Part shown: piece after piece, positions 16,190-23,740 of the stretch
How the letters are laid out: each line of letters begins with the position of its first letter
Numbering within the stretch: position 1 is the first letter of the stretch
Source of the DNA: JAFGPJ01 sp964439135
GTDB lineage: Bacteria; Planctomycetota; Phycisphaerae; Sedimentisphaerales; Anaerobacaceae
NCBI GenBank assembly: GCA_964439135.1
Contig: CAYTNN010000048.1
Coordinates: 1-24,533 of the forward strand
Length of the DNA: 24,533 bases
Direction of reading: 5' to 3'
Notes under the pieces: generated by a model
Told to the model about the DNA's origin: nothing
What the model saw: only the letters and a program-made list of their open reading frames with translations
Databases searched by the model: none
Position numbers and translations under genes: made by a program

Positions 16190-16771
16190 ATGACGACCGA
16201 AAGAAAGCAAAACGAATCGGCATTAGTTTGTGCGGCTCAGCGGCGCGATAAAGAGGCGTTGCAGCGATTATTAACACGCAACTGGCCCTGGCTCAAAGGG
16301 CTGGTTTACAGCATCCTCGGCGATGCCGACCAGGTCGATGACGTCCTGCAGGATATCTGTGTACGGGTCATTACGAAGATCGATTCACTGCGTGAGCCGG
16401 AACGGTTTCGACCCTGGCTGGCGGTTCTGGCCAAACGGCAGGCGCTTCGGCACCGCCAACGTAATGCCCGAAGGCCGGGCCCGCTGAGCGAAGAAATCGC
16501 CGAGCTTCAATCCGACGAGAAAGCTCAGCAGCTCTTTGAGAAAATAGAACAGAAGGAACAATGCCGGCGGATATTGCAGGCGGTACGATTGCTTCCCGAA
16601 AAATATCGCCAGGTATTTATGTTAGCTTATGCCGGCGACTTAACGTATGGGAACATCGCCGAGATACTCGATATCCCCATCACGACCGTGCAGATTCGAC
16701 TCGTGCGGGCGCGGCGAATGCTTTATGACAAGGTGGCCGGCAGGAAAAGGAATAAGGTGCGTGAAAAATGA
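16190..16771 (+). CDS. ECF-type RNA polymerase sigma factor
   Basis: 193-residue sigma70-family protein of the extracytoplasmic-function class, which redirects RNA polymerase to a small regulon. Region 2 spans about 23-92 (DADQVDDVLQDICVRVITKI, then RFRPWLAVLAKRQALRHRQR) and region 4 about 128-183 (LLPEKYRQVFMLAYAGDLTYGN split before IAEILDIPITTVQIRLVRAR). Regions 1.1 and 3 are absent, as expected. The stop codon overlaps the start of the next gene as ATGA, so sigma and anti-sigma are translationally coupled. No ribosome site is visible upstream; TATCTATATATACATAGA directly before the start forms an imperfect inverted repeat. The ECF subgroup cannot be assigned by eye. Confidence 0.9.
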   Translation: MTTERKQNESALVCAAQRRDKEALQRLLTRNWPWLKGLVYSILGDADQVDDVLQDICVRVITKIDSLREPERFRPWLAVLAKRQALRHRQRNARRPGPLSEEIAELQSDEKAQQLFEKIEQKEQCRRILQAVRLLPEKYRQVFMLAYAGDLTYGNIAEILDIPITTVQIRLVRARRMLYDKVAGRKRNKVREK

Positions 16772-17343
16772 ATATGACACAGGAAATGCTTGAGATTCTG
16801 ATTGGAAAATACCTCGACGGCGAGATAACACCCAGCGAGCAGCACATACTGCAAACGGAGCTGGATTGTAATCCCCAGGCAAAAGAACTGCTCGAGCAGT
16901 TGCAGGATTTGCACGAGCGCAGTTGCGAGGCCGTTGCCACAGAAATCATTGGGCAAGGAAAAAAAGCCCAAGAGATTTTCGAGCAGGCATGGCAGCGGCA
17001 GGCGGCAAATCCATTGCGTCGAATCTTGAAGATGGACGGCCGGCTGCGTTTCGCGGCAGGGCTGGCCGCGGGGCTTATAATAGGCCTAATGCTGCACTTC
17101 GTTCTGCCTTTTGTTTCGACGACGCAAAGCCCTGATGTTCCGGCAAATATAGTGGCGCAGAACGCCGGCAATCAGATGGATGCCGGGCAGCAAACATATC
17201 CGCAACCTCTGATAAATCCTGCCGGAAATTCGCTGCGTAACGTCGACTGGTACAGTTTCACCGACAATCAGGGAAATCAATGGCTCATCGAAGGGCTCCG
17301 GGAAAATACCGTCAGGCCCGCCGTTTATTACGGAGACCTGTAG
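16768..17343 (+). CDS. Probable transmembrane anti-sigma factor
   Basis: 191 residues with a short helical cytoplasmic domain (1-90; LIGKYLDGEITPSEQHILQTEL resembles the helices of anti-sigma domains, seen as LIGKYLDGEI then TPSEQH), a single membrane helix (about 94-116) and an extracytoplasmic tail of about 75 residues. The zinc-binding HxxxCxxC of ZAS-type anti-sigmas is missing, so this is the zinc-free version common in Planctomycetota. Evidence for the role is mainly position: it overlaps the ECF sigma gene by four bases. The outward tail ends in a WYSFTDNQGNQW segment and could sense envelope state or be cut by a protease. It would hold the sigma factor at the membrane until signalled. 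Confidence 0.75.
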   Translation: MNMTQEMLEILIGKYLDGEITPSEQHILQTELDCNPQAKELLEQLQDLHERSCEAVATEIIGQGKKAQEIFEQAWQRQAANPLRRILKMDGRLRFAAGLAAGLIIGLMLHFVLPFVSTTQSPDVPANIVAQNAGNQMDAGQQTYPQPLINPAGNSLRNVDWYSFTDNQGNQWLIEGLRENTVRPAVYYGDL

Positions 17344-17379
17344 TATCCGAAAAACATTTCTGAAAAGAAAGGAACAATC

Positions 17380-18393
17380 ATGAAAGCGAAAAATATCGTT
17401 CTTACAATTGCACTGGCTCTGGTTTGGGCTGGCACAGGACTGGCTGGCGATGCGGACACAGACGATGCACGTCCTTATATCGGAGTAATGCTGGATTCGG
17501 CGCCTCTGCCGGATTTGCTGGTCAAACACTTAGCTCTTGAGCCGGGCCAGGGCATACGAATCGCAAATATTCACCGCGACAGCCCCGCCGACAAGGCCGG
17601 ACTCGAACGTGATGATATCATCGTCGGCTTCGAGGGCAGCCGCGTCGATGACCATCAGCAATTTGTCGATAACGTGCGCAAAGCCGGCATAGGTGCAGAA
17701 GTCTCGCTGGAGATTATACATCTGGGCAAACGCCAGACTGTAACGCTCACGCTCGAAGGCCTGAAGGGTGATTTCGATTTTAAATATCCTCCCGAGCCGG
17801 AGGTCGTGCAGTCCTGGCGTCCGGGCAAAATCTTTAAGCTCAAGCCCGGAGACCAGGATTGGATGGAAGTCTTTCGGGACAATATGCCTTCGGATTTTGA
17901 CGTTAATATCAAGAAATTCTTCAACGAGTTGTATACTACATATAAGCACTCCGACGGCGAAGATTATACTATTACTATCGAGGGCAATCCCAACGATGAT
18001 AATACGACAATCTCAGTCAGCGTCGGCGAAAACGAGTACAAGGCCACGTTGAAAGAAATCGACAAGCTGCCCGAGAAATATCGCGAGCCTGCCGAGCAGG
18101 CCGTTAAGGATGCCCGTAAGGCCGCTAAGACAAGAAAGTTCGATGGAAGCTTCTTCGGTCCACAAATCCGGCATAAGATGCGTCCCGACTTCAAAGCTCC
18201 TAACATGCCTTTTGGCCCGGGAGACGAGATGTTCGACGCGATAAAGAAGCAGATGAGGGAACTGCAGCAGCGTTTGGATAAGCTGGAGAAATGGCATAAG
18301 GACACTTTCGATTCCGAAGAGCCCGCCGAGCCGGAATCTCAGCAGCAGAAAGATTTGCTCCCGCGCGATAAAGAGAACGAACAGAGAGCGTAA
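17380..18393 (+). CDS. Exported PDZ-domain protein of the sigma operon
   Basis: 337 residues. Signal peptide 1-22 (ends GTGLAG), then a PDZ domain (about 30-125) with the ligand-groove and interface signature GIRIANIHRDSPADKAGL followed by DDIIVGFEGSRV and a closing TVTLTL strand. The remainder has a 40-residue beta-rich piece (YTITIEGNPNDDNTTISVSV), a Lys/Ala helix and a C-terminal coiled coil (about 290-315) with an acidic tail. No serine-protease domain precedes the PDZ, so this is not DegP/HtrA. Start ATG 17380 has AAAGGA at six bases. It follows the anti-sigma gene by 36 bp and is likely in the same operon, which suggests it binds exposed C-termini in the periplasm as part of envelope quality control or helps sense the inducing signal. 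That role is inference. Confidence 0.78.
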   Translation: MKAKNIVLTIALALVWAGTGLAGDADTDDARPYIGVMLDSAPLPDLLVKHLALEPGQGIRIANIHRDSPADKAGLERDDIIVGFEGSRVDDHQQFVDNVRKAGIGAEVSLEIIHLGKRQTVTLTLEGLKGDFDFKYPPEPEVVQSWRPGKIFKLKPGDQDWMEVFRDNMPSDFDVNIKKFFNELYTTYKHSDGEDYTITIEGNPNDDNTTISVSVGENEYKATLKEIDKLPEKYREPAEQAVKDARKAAKTRKFDGSFFGPQIRHKMRPDFKAPNMPFGPGDEMFDAIKKQMRELQQRLDKLEKWHKDTFDSEEPAEPESQQQKDLLPRDKENEQRA

Positions 18394-18435
18394 CCCGTTG
18401 TCCTAAGGACTCCTTACGGAGGGCGGCAGGTTCTC

Positions 18436-19776
18436 TCAGGGCTTGTCGCCCAGCAGCTTTTTGCTCCGCAGGATGTGATAGTAATGCTGGGCGAAGCGAT
18501 GGGCCTCATCACGAACGTACTGCAGCAGCTTGCGGGCGGGCGAGTTTGAAGGCAGCTTCAGGGGCTTATTGCTCGCTTGCAGGTAAATCTCTTCTTCACG
18601 CTTTGCAATTGAGGCGATTTTCACGGGGGGGGCCTCCATCTCCCTGAAGGCTTTCTCAGCGGCTCTCAAATGGCCCAGCCCGCCGTCGATAAGGACAAGG
18701 TCGGGCCAGAGTTCTTCGCCGCGAAGGGCGTATTTGTATCTACGTTTTACCACTTCGGCGATCATCGCATAGTCGTCGATTCCCTTGACGGTCTTTATTT
18801 TGAATCTCCGATAGCCGCTCTTGAAGGGCTTGCCGTCGATGAACTTAACTAACGAGCCGACCGCCTCGGCTCCGCCGATATTGGCCACGTCGATTCCCTC
18901 GATAATCCGGATCGGTTCGGTTGTCTGCATCACTTCCCGCAGTTTTACGAGGGCCTCGGCCGGGTCGGTTGCAAATACTTCCGGCTGGACGTTCTCATCC
19001 GGCGTGCCTCGCTGGTCGAGCCGCTCGATTAAGCGGATACGGTCGCGATACATAGCGGCCTTCTCGTATTCGAACGCCTCAGCGGCTTGTGCCATTTGCG
19101 TTCTTAGCCGGCGAAGAATTATCGAACGCTTCGAGCGAAGAAATTTTATCAGGTCGGTAACAATCTTTTTGTACTCGTGCTTATCAATCTTAGCTGCGCA
19201 CGGGGCGGTGCATTGCTTAATGCTGTACAGAAGGCATGGCCGGAAGAATCTGCGTTTGCTGTCATTTTCATCCAGGCTCAGCTTGCATGTGCGAAATTTG
19301 AATATCTTCTGCAGCACAACCAGAACCGCTCGAAGGTCCTTAGCGCTGGTAAAAGGCCCGAACAGCCTGATGCCGCGATGCCTCGGTTTCCTTGTGATAT
19401 AGACGCCGGGGAAATCCTCGCCGGTTGTGATTTGAAGATAGGGGAACGTTTTATCGTCGATAAGCTCTGTATTATATGGCGGACGAATATCTTTAATCAG
19501 GCGGGCTTCCTGTAAGACGGCGTCAACTTCGTTCGGGCTCTCGATAAAATCAACGGTTTCGACCTTGCCGATCATTTCAACAATCTTCGGCCCGCGTGAA
19601 GCGATTAAATCGCTGCCCGGCTGAAAATAGCTGCCAGCACGCGAACGAAGGTTCTTGGCCTTGCCAATGTAGAGGACCTTATCGCCGGCGCCTTTCATAA
19701 AATACAAACCCGGACCGGCGGGAAAATCCTTTATCTTTTCCCGAATCTGCTTTAGTTTTTCTTCTATTTCGACCAT
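18436..19776 (-). CDS. uvrC: Short UvrC-like nuclease (nucleotide excision repair)
   Basis: Makes the dual incision in UvrABC repair. 446 residues from ATG 19776 (family N-terminus); upstream in-frame codons to 19863 translate a repeat, so I exclude them. GIY-YIG domain at about 18-100 (GPGLYFMK, VLYIGKAKNL, Glu83 in NEVDAVLQEARLIK); four cysteines at 164, 181, 189 and 193 match the Fe-S pattern of UvrC; UVR motif about 230-252 (FEYEKAAMYRDRI); RNase-H-like domain with Asp296 (GIDVANIGG), Asp364 (LIDGG) and His426 (RDEAHRFA). Typical UvrC is about 600 residues. Here the stretch between UVR and RNase-H domains is much reduced and the C-terminal helix-hairpin-helix domain is absent, the protein ending 20 residues after His426. 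Catalytic residues are kept, so it may be a functional short form. Converges with the PDZ gene. Confidence 0.9.
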   Translation of the reverse strand: MVEIEEKLKQIREKIKDFPAGPGLYFMKGAGDKVLYIGKAKNLRSRAGSYFQPGSDLIASRGPKIVEMIGKVETVDFIESPNEVDAVLQEARLIKDIRPPYNTELIDDKTFPYLQITTGEDFPGVYITRKPRHRGIRLFGPFTSAKDLRAVLVVLQKIFKFRTCKLSLDENDSKRRFFRPCLLYSIKQCTAPCAAKIDKHEYKKIVTDLIKFLRSKRSIILRRLRTQMAQAAEAFEYEKAAMYRDRIRLIERLDQRGTPDENVQPEVFATDPAEALVKLREVMQTTEPIRIIEGIDVANIGGAEAVGSLVKFIDGKPFKSGYRRFKIKTVKGIDDYAMIAEVVKRRYKYALRGEELWPDLVLIDGGLGHLRAAEKAFREMEAPPVKIASIAKREEEIYLQASNKPLKLPSNSPARKLLQYVRDEAHRFAQHYYHILRSKKLLGDKP

Positions 19777-19824
19777 ATACCAATATTTTAATGCCTTCGT
19801 CATCATTATTTCAATTCTTTTGTT

Positions 19825-19844
19825 ATCCCCACGAAAGCGGAAAT
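19825..19844. repeat. Degenerate dRS3-like palindrome
   Basis: ATCCCC-ACGAAAGC-GGAAAT differs from ATTCCC-N8-GGGAAT by one base in each arm. On the minus strand it reads on from CTGGATT and ends GGGGATAACAAAAG, the layout of the common short interspersed repeat. It lies upstream of uvrC, and translating it gives the LDFRFRGDN peptide seen when this repeat is mistaken for coding sequence. Confidence 0.5.
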
Positions 19845-19999
19845 CCAGCAATTCCCTTGTCAAGCAGCCCTCATTTCAAACCGATATAGCTATGTGAAGC
19901 ATTTTTATGGGCGAATAAGATATCACAACACTTGATAAAACACCACTTCGTCAAAAAAACGTATATAAAAGCACATATTTCTTAATTAGGAGAAAACGT

Positions 20000-20263
20000 A
20001 TGTCAATCAAAAACAATCTTGACGAAGTTGAAATAAAGCTACTATTAGCTGTTGAAAAAAGTGAAGATAATGGGTGCCCTCTTCCATTATTAATTCAAAC
20101 TGTGGGCCTTTCTGAAACAAAAGTTAAATATTATCTGGACAAGCTTTCTGATGAGGAGCATGAATTAATAAACTGGATTGGAAGCCTTATACCCAATGTT
20201 CCCGTAAGATATACACTAACAAGTAAAGGACGAGCTTTTCTTGTAGAAGGTAATTATATTTGA
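20000..20263 (+). CDS. Small winged-helix-like protein
   Basis: 87 residues, AT-rich codon use unlike the preceding genes. The sequence has a helix (EVEIKLLLAVEKS), a recognition-type segment (VGLSETKVKYYLDKLSDEEH) and a strand-rich end (VRYTLTSKGRAFL), the plan of a MarR- or PadR-like winged helix. RYxLTxKGRAFL is a typical wing motif. No partner domain is present. Start ATG has AGGAG seven bases upstream. First gene of the AT-rich block; it could regulate the block, but may equally be an unlinked DNA-binding protein. Confidence 0.7.
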   Translation: MSIKNNLDEVEIKLLLAVEKSEDNGCPLPLLIQTVGLSETKVKYYLDKLSDEEHELINWIGSLIPNVPVRYTLTSKGRAFLVEGNYI

Positions 20264-20327
20264 GTAGGCAATCAGAATTTCCGTTAGCTTTCATTATTAC
20301 ACTGGGATTGTTTTGCGAGAATAGCAA

Positions 20328-20738
20328 ATGTTTAGAGACTTATTATTGATTATAGTGCCAAGTGCACTTACTAGTTTACTAACCACAGCACTGAATGAAT
20401 CGCGATTTAAGGCAAGACAAAAAAAGATGTTAATTAAAGAAATTGTGGAAAATTTTCTTAAACTCCGAAAAGAGAGTAAAAATGAACAAGACAATGATTT
20501 ACTTTATCTTCAAAACAGCGGCATTCTTCTACTAAAGGATGAAAAGGATGCCGAAGAGGCGTTGAGACAAATTGGATTGAGAGACAAACCGATAGAAATT
20601 CCTAATTTCATAAGCAATAATGGAATACTTCATGGATTTAAGAAAGCAATTGATAATGGCGTTGATATTGGAAGTTTTAGAGATGTTACGATAAAACAAA
20701 TAGAAGAAGCTATAAACAATAAAAGATTTACTTTCTGA
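20328..20738 (+). CDS. Small membrane-anchored protein of unknown function
   Basis: 136 residues. A hydrophobic N-terminal helix (about 4-22, LLLIIVPSALTSLLTTAL) is followed by a charged helical cytoplasmic or external region (KARQKKMLIKEIVENFLKLR and on). Residues 65-136 have an irregular mixed pattern. No family is recognised. No clear ribosome site. 64 bp after the winged-helix gene, same strand, same AT-rich composition. Confidence 0.55.
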   Translation: MFRDLLLIIVPSALTSLLTTALNESRFKARQKKMLIKEIVENFLKLRKESKNEQDNDLLYLQNSGILLLKDEKDAEEALRQIGLRDKPIEIPNFISNNGILHGFKKAIDNGVDIGSFRDVTIKQIEEAINNKRFTF

Positions 20739-20806
20739 CCCGATAAACAACCCTTGCTGTGCAAGGAGTATACTTTAATTTTATATCTTAACCTGAACAA
20801 GTCGAT

Positions 20807-20825
20807 AAATCTGTGTGGAAAATTA
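20807..20825 (+). repeat. Degenerate AATCTGTGTG-type repeat
   Basis: AAATCTGTGTGGAAAATTA lies in the gap before the exported-protein gene. It resembles the GTGTGAATC...GTGTCTAAAA string at 22330-22360 and similar short strings seen in intergenic DNA of many planctomycete-like genomes. Resemblance is by eye. Confidence 0.25.
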
Positions 20826-20875
20826 TTTTTTTCAATTAAATTTTAACAAATAAATTCTTTTATATTTGGAGAAAC

Positions 20876-21517
20876 ATGAAAATGCGATTATTTCTTTTGT
20901 CATTAATTTCTGTTTCGTTTTTTACGTTTGGCTTAACTGTTAACAATGCTGGTGAAGAAAAGGTCGAAACTAAAAAATATTCAACAACTGTGAAACTATC
21001 GATTAATGTAAGTCCTTCTATCAAGTCTCCAGAAGAAACAAAAAACATAGAGAATCAATTCTATAGTTACTTCAGCAGAGAGCTTCGATCACTCGGCGAT
21101 GTCAATATTGGCAGCGACAACCCTAACTGGATATTTAAAATTATGGTATTACCCGCAAGAAACTCAAACAGAATTATTTATTATATTGAAATAGTACGTC
21201 GATTTGAGATATCCAACTTACTTTTATCTGTTGTCGATAAAGCTTTCAAGACAAAAGAGGTCGAACAGTGGAGTAAGTATAATGAAAAAAGACTTTATTT
21301 AGAGAAAGAATTTTCAGAAATCTTTAGGATTACTGGAGATGATAAAATCCATGTTTCATATGAAGGTTTCCTTCACGAAGATAACTTAGAAAATGTACCA
21401 AGTTTCTGTAGATATATAGTTGCGCATTTTGATGCAAAAAATTTAAAAATAGAACGAGATGTTTGGCAAAAAATGTCGGATGAAAAATCTGAGACGGTAA
21501 ATGAATTAAAAAAATAA
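20876..21517 (+). CDS. Exported protein of unknown function
   Basis: 213 residues with a signal peptide (MRLFLLSLISVSFFTFGLTV; cleavage probably near residue 25), no lipobox Cys and no other membrane helix. The mature part mixes predicted beta strands and helices (TTVKLSINVSPS, WIFKIMVLPARN, IIYYIEIVRRFEI) and ends with a Lys-rich helix. No family is recognised. ATG 20876 and ATG 20882 are both possible; GGAG is four bases from the first and ten from the second. Same AT-rich block as its neighbours. Confidence 0.6.
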   Translation: MKMRLFLLSLISVSFFTFGLTVNNAGEEKVETKKYSTTVKLSINVSPSIKSPEETKNIENQFYSYFSRELRSLGDVNIGSDNPNWIFKIMVLPARNSNRIIYYIEIVRRFEISNLLLSVVDKAFKTKEVEQWSKYNEKRLYLEKEFSEIFRITGDDKIHVSYEGFLHEDNLENVPSFCRYIVAHFDAKNLKIERDVWQKMSDEKSETVNELKK

Positions 21518-21645
21518 TAAATAAGTCGTTCTAAAAATAGAATCAATAATGAATAGAGCAAAAAAAAGGTACTAAAAGTCTGAGACTTATTCACCCTTAT
21601 GAATTGCGTCCCACTTATTAAAAATCAGATTGTGGAAGAAAAAAT

Positions 21646-22278
21646 ATGCGAAAATCAGACCTTAAGAAAAATCATGATTCATTTGACATTGCCATTGAGC
21701 GTTATCGTGCATTTATGAATAAGATTATTACTGCTCAGCGTGTTATAGCTTCCGCTCAGGAAAAAAGAGATATTGGAGAATCCATCTTAATTCGTTTGTG
21801 TGCAAACTGGGAGTCTTTTATTGATGAACATTTAATAGACTGTGTCAATCGAGATCATAGTCTCCTATCTTCTTTCTTTGGAGTATCGATTCCTCCAAAT
21901 CCAAGTTGGGATTTATGTCATGCATTAATTTTTGGGGAAAAATACCGAGATTTCCAAAACTTTGGAGCTTTGAAAGGCTTCTCTAAAAAAATCCTTCCCG
22001 AAGATGGCAATCCTTTCCTTGCTGTTTCTAAGGCACACGCTAAAAAGATTGATGAGGTATTTACAATTAGAAACTATCTTTCTCATTATAGTGCAAAAAG
22101 CAAAAAAGCTTTACGGGATATATATAAGAAAGAATACGGAATGAATAGATTTCTTGAGCCGGGCCAGTTTGTTCTTGCCTATAATGCTGAACGCCTATGG
22201 AAATATTTTGATGCTTTCAAAGGTGCCTCAGAGAATATGAAAAAATGGTGCGATGATAACGGATGTCATGTTAGCTGA
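21646..22278 (+). CDS. HEPN-motif protein (candidate ribonuclease)
   Basis: 210 residues, mostly helical. The sequence RNYLSH (Arg142 to His147) near the middle of a helix after TIRN fits the Rx4-6H catalytic motif of HEPN ribonucleases, and the layout, with an IGESILIRLCANWESFID helix about 90 residues before it, resembles HEPN families of the RiboL-PSP/MAE_28990 kind that occur in defence and toxin systems. A full family assignment needs a profile search. GGAAG precedes the ATG at about eight bases. It is the last gene of the AT-rich block. Unlike MntA/HepT pairs, it has no nucleotidyltransferase directly upstream; the one at 22459 follows 180 bp later and has its own remnant partner. Confidence 0.6.
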   Translation: MRKSDLKKNHDSFDIAIERYRAFMNKIITAQRVIASAQEKRDIGESILIRLCANWESFIDEHLIDCVNRDHSLLSSFFGVSIPPNPSWDLCHALIFGEKYRDFQNFGALKGFSKKILPEDGNPFLAVSKAHAKKIDEVFTIRNYLSHYSAKSKKALRDIYKKEYGMNRFLEPGQFVLAYNAERLWKYFDAFKGASENMKKWCDDNGCHVS

Positions 22279-22329
22279 CTCAAGTTGAAAAGCACCTTAT
22301 AATTTTCAAATCAATTCAAACAAAAAACA

Positions 22330-22360
22330 GTGTAAATCCCGTGTGAATCAGTGTCTAAAA
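22330..22360 (+). repeat. Degenerate 10-mer repeat before the nucleotidyltransferase gene
   Basis: Three imperfect units GTGTAAATCCC, GTGTGAATCA and GTGTCTAAAA in tandem. Each begins GTGT and ends in an A-rich stretch. It lies in the 180-bp gap between the HEPN gene and the MntA-like gene and marks the right edge of the AT-rich block. Confidence 0.35.
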
Positions 22361-22458
22361 ATTTTTGATGGGAAATCGTTTAGTTGATTTTATTACCTGC
22401 TTGGAGTATAAATCCCCAAGAACGATGAAATAAGCAGGGCATAGATAAGGCAATTGTA

Positions 22459-22764
22459 ATGAAATTTCACAATATCGATATCCCGGAGAACAAAATAGCG
22501 GATTTCTGCCGACGGCGGAAAGTAGTGGAACTGGCCTTGTTCGGTTCCGTTCTTCGCGAGGATTTTCGTACCGACAGCGATATAGATGTCCTGATAACTT
22601 TTACTTCTGATTGCGGCTGGAGTTTATGGGACCTTTTCGATATACGGGAAGAATTGTATCAGATGTTTGGCAGGGAGATAGACCTTGTGGAAAAGGATGC
22701 TCTGCGAAACCCCTTCCGAAGGCACGAGATTCTGCGAAATTATAAGGTGGTATATGCGGCCTGA
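22459..22764 (+). CDS. MntA-like minimal nucleotidyltransferase (antitoxin type)
   Basis: 101 residues with the core of DNA polymerase beta-like minimal nucleotidyltransferases: LFGSVLREDF (Gly29-Ser30), SDIDV with Asp41 and Asp43, and Asp75 in REIDLVEK as the third metal ligand. Proteins of this class (MntA) AMPylate a partner HEPN ribonuclease (HepT) and neutralise it. All three carboxylates are kept, so it looks active. AAGG lies eight bases before the ATG. The stop overlaps the start of the following frame, the standard MntA-HepT layout, but that frame is not a full HepT. Confidence 0.88.
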   Translation: MKFHNIDIPENKIADFCRRRKVVELALFGSVLREDFRTDSDIDVLITFTSDCGWSLWDLFDIREELYQMFGREIDLVEKDALRNPFRRHEILRNYKVVYAA

Positions 22765-22948
22765 TACAAGCGATACATCGTCCCTGGCAGTAGCAACCGT
22801 CCATCTAATAGAACTTATAGATAAATTACGGACGCTTATCCCAACCCCCCCCGGAATGAATCCATTTATACAGTTTCTACGCACTTTGCTTGCTTATTGC
22901 AGGCTTTTTACGAAAGCGCATTGTGAATGCTCGACAGAATCAAACTAA
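22754..22948 (+). pseudogene. Probable internally deleted HepT (HEPN) partner of the nucleotidyltransferase
   Basis: The frame starts at ATG 22754, eleven bases before the end of the upstream gene. It opens MRPDTSDTSSL, a typical HepT N-terminus, then passes within a few residues to VHLIELIDKLRTLI, which resembles the C-terminal helix of HepT. The middle, about 75-85 residues including the RxxxxH active site, is missing. The tail beyond an eight-C run (22845-22852) has no HepT character and overlaps the next gene. I read this as a decayed toxin gene; a misassembly or a genuinely tiny protein is also possible. Confidence 0.45.
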
Positions 22949-23565
22949 AGTCCGAACAGACAATACTATTCATCGGCGACAGTATAACCGACGCCGGGAG
23001 GCTTGAGACTGCTTACAGGCCTTTCGGATATGGTTATGTTCATTTCGTTGCATACCGGCTGTTAGCGAAGTACCCCGAATACAATCTCAGCGTTTTCAAT
23101 GCTGGTATCAGCGGTGATACGATTCGGGATTTGGATTATCGATGGGAAAGAGACTGCCTCAATCATAAGCCGGACATCCTGAGCATACTTATCGGAGTTA
23201 ACGATGTCTTTCGTCAATATACCGGCACGCTTGATACGGCCGTGTTGCTCGATGAATATCAACTAACATACGAACGGTTACTTTCGCTCGTAAAAGAAAA
23301 ATATAATTGCCGCTTGATACTGATGGAGCCTTTCATGTTCTGCGATGATAAAACAAATCCGGCGTACAAGTCTTTACTGCAATATATTCACGCCGTTGGT
23401 GCGTTAGCGGAAGAATTTGATGCCGTGTTGGTTCCCTTGCAGGAGTTGATCGATAAGAAAATCAAGGAAGTGCCGCCGGAAAAATTCTCCGATGACATGG
23501 TTCATCCTTACGTCTGGGCGCATGCATGGATAGCACAGCGCTGGCTCGAAGCAACAAAATTATGA
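22927..23565 (+). CDS. SGNH/GDSL-family esterase
   Basis: 212-residue single-domain hydrolase, no signal peptide. All four SGNH blocks are visible: LFIGDSITD with nucleophile Ser19, VFNAGISGD (Gly block), LIGVNDVFRQ (Asn block), and DDMVHPYVWAH holding the Asp and His of the catalytic dyad. The pattern and length fit cytoplasmic lysophospholipase-L1-like or rhamnogalacturonan/acetylxylan deacetylase-type esterases, which remove acetyl groups from plant or algal polysaccharide fragments. Substrate is not determined by sequence. The start overlaps the HepT remnant by 22 bases; the ribosome site is weak. Unrelated in architecture to the membrane SGNH-TPR protein at 11033. Confidence 0.9.
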   Translation: MLDRIKLKSEQTILFIGDSITDAGRLETAYRPFGYGYVHFVAYRLLAKYPEYNLSVFNAGISGDTIRDLDYRWERDCLNHKPDILSILIGVNDVFRQYTGTLDTAVLLDEYQLTYERLLSLVKEKYNCRLILMEPFMFCDDKTNPAYKSLLQYIHAVGALAEEFDAVLVPLQELIDKKIKEVPPEKFSDDMVHPYVWAHAWIAQRWLEATKL

Positions 23566-23595
23566 TCATCGTTTAGTGCACAGTCATTTCAAGAA

Positions 23596-23616
23596 GATGA
23601 AAATTTTTTTTTCATC
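23596..23616 (+). terminator. AT-rich hairpin after the GDSL gene
   Basis: GATGAAAA (23596-23603), a TTTTT loop and TTTTCATC (23609-23616) form an 8-bp perfect stem 31 bases after the stop. The stem is A/T-rich and the T-run is within it, so it is at best a weak terminator. Confidence 0.3.
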
Positions 23617-23740
23617 ATAGATTCAGTAACTGCAAGGACTAAGAACAAAGCGAAAGAATTTGCGCCAAAAATTTCAGATTTTCGTCTTTACACATTATCA
23701 ATTTGCGATTAATCTGCCGATACTTGTTTAACGGGTTTTA

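Noticed and set aside
17380..18393. HtrA/DegP protease
   Set aside because: Only a PDZ domain is present. No trypsin-like domain or His-Asp-Ser triad precedes it.
19777..19863. Longer N-terminus for uvrC
   Set aside because: The extra residues (LDFRFRGDN and on) are a translated dRS3-like repeat, have no ribosome site and no family match.
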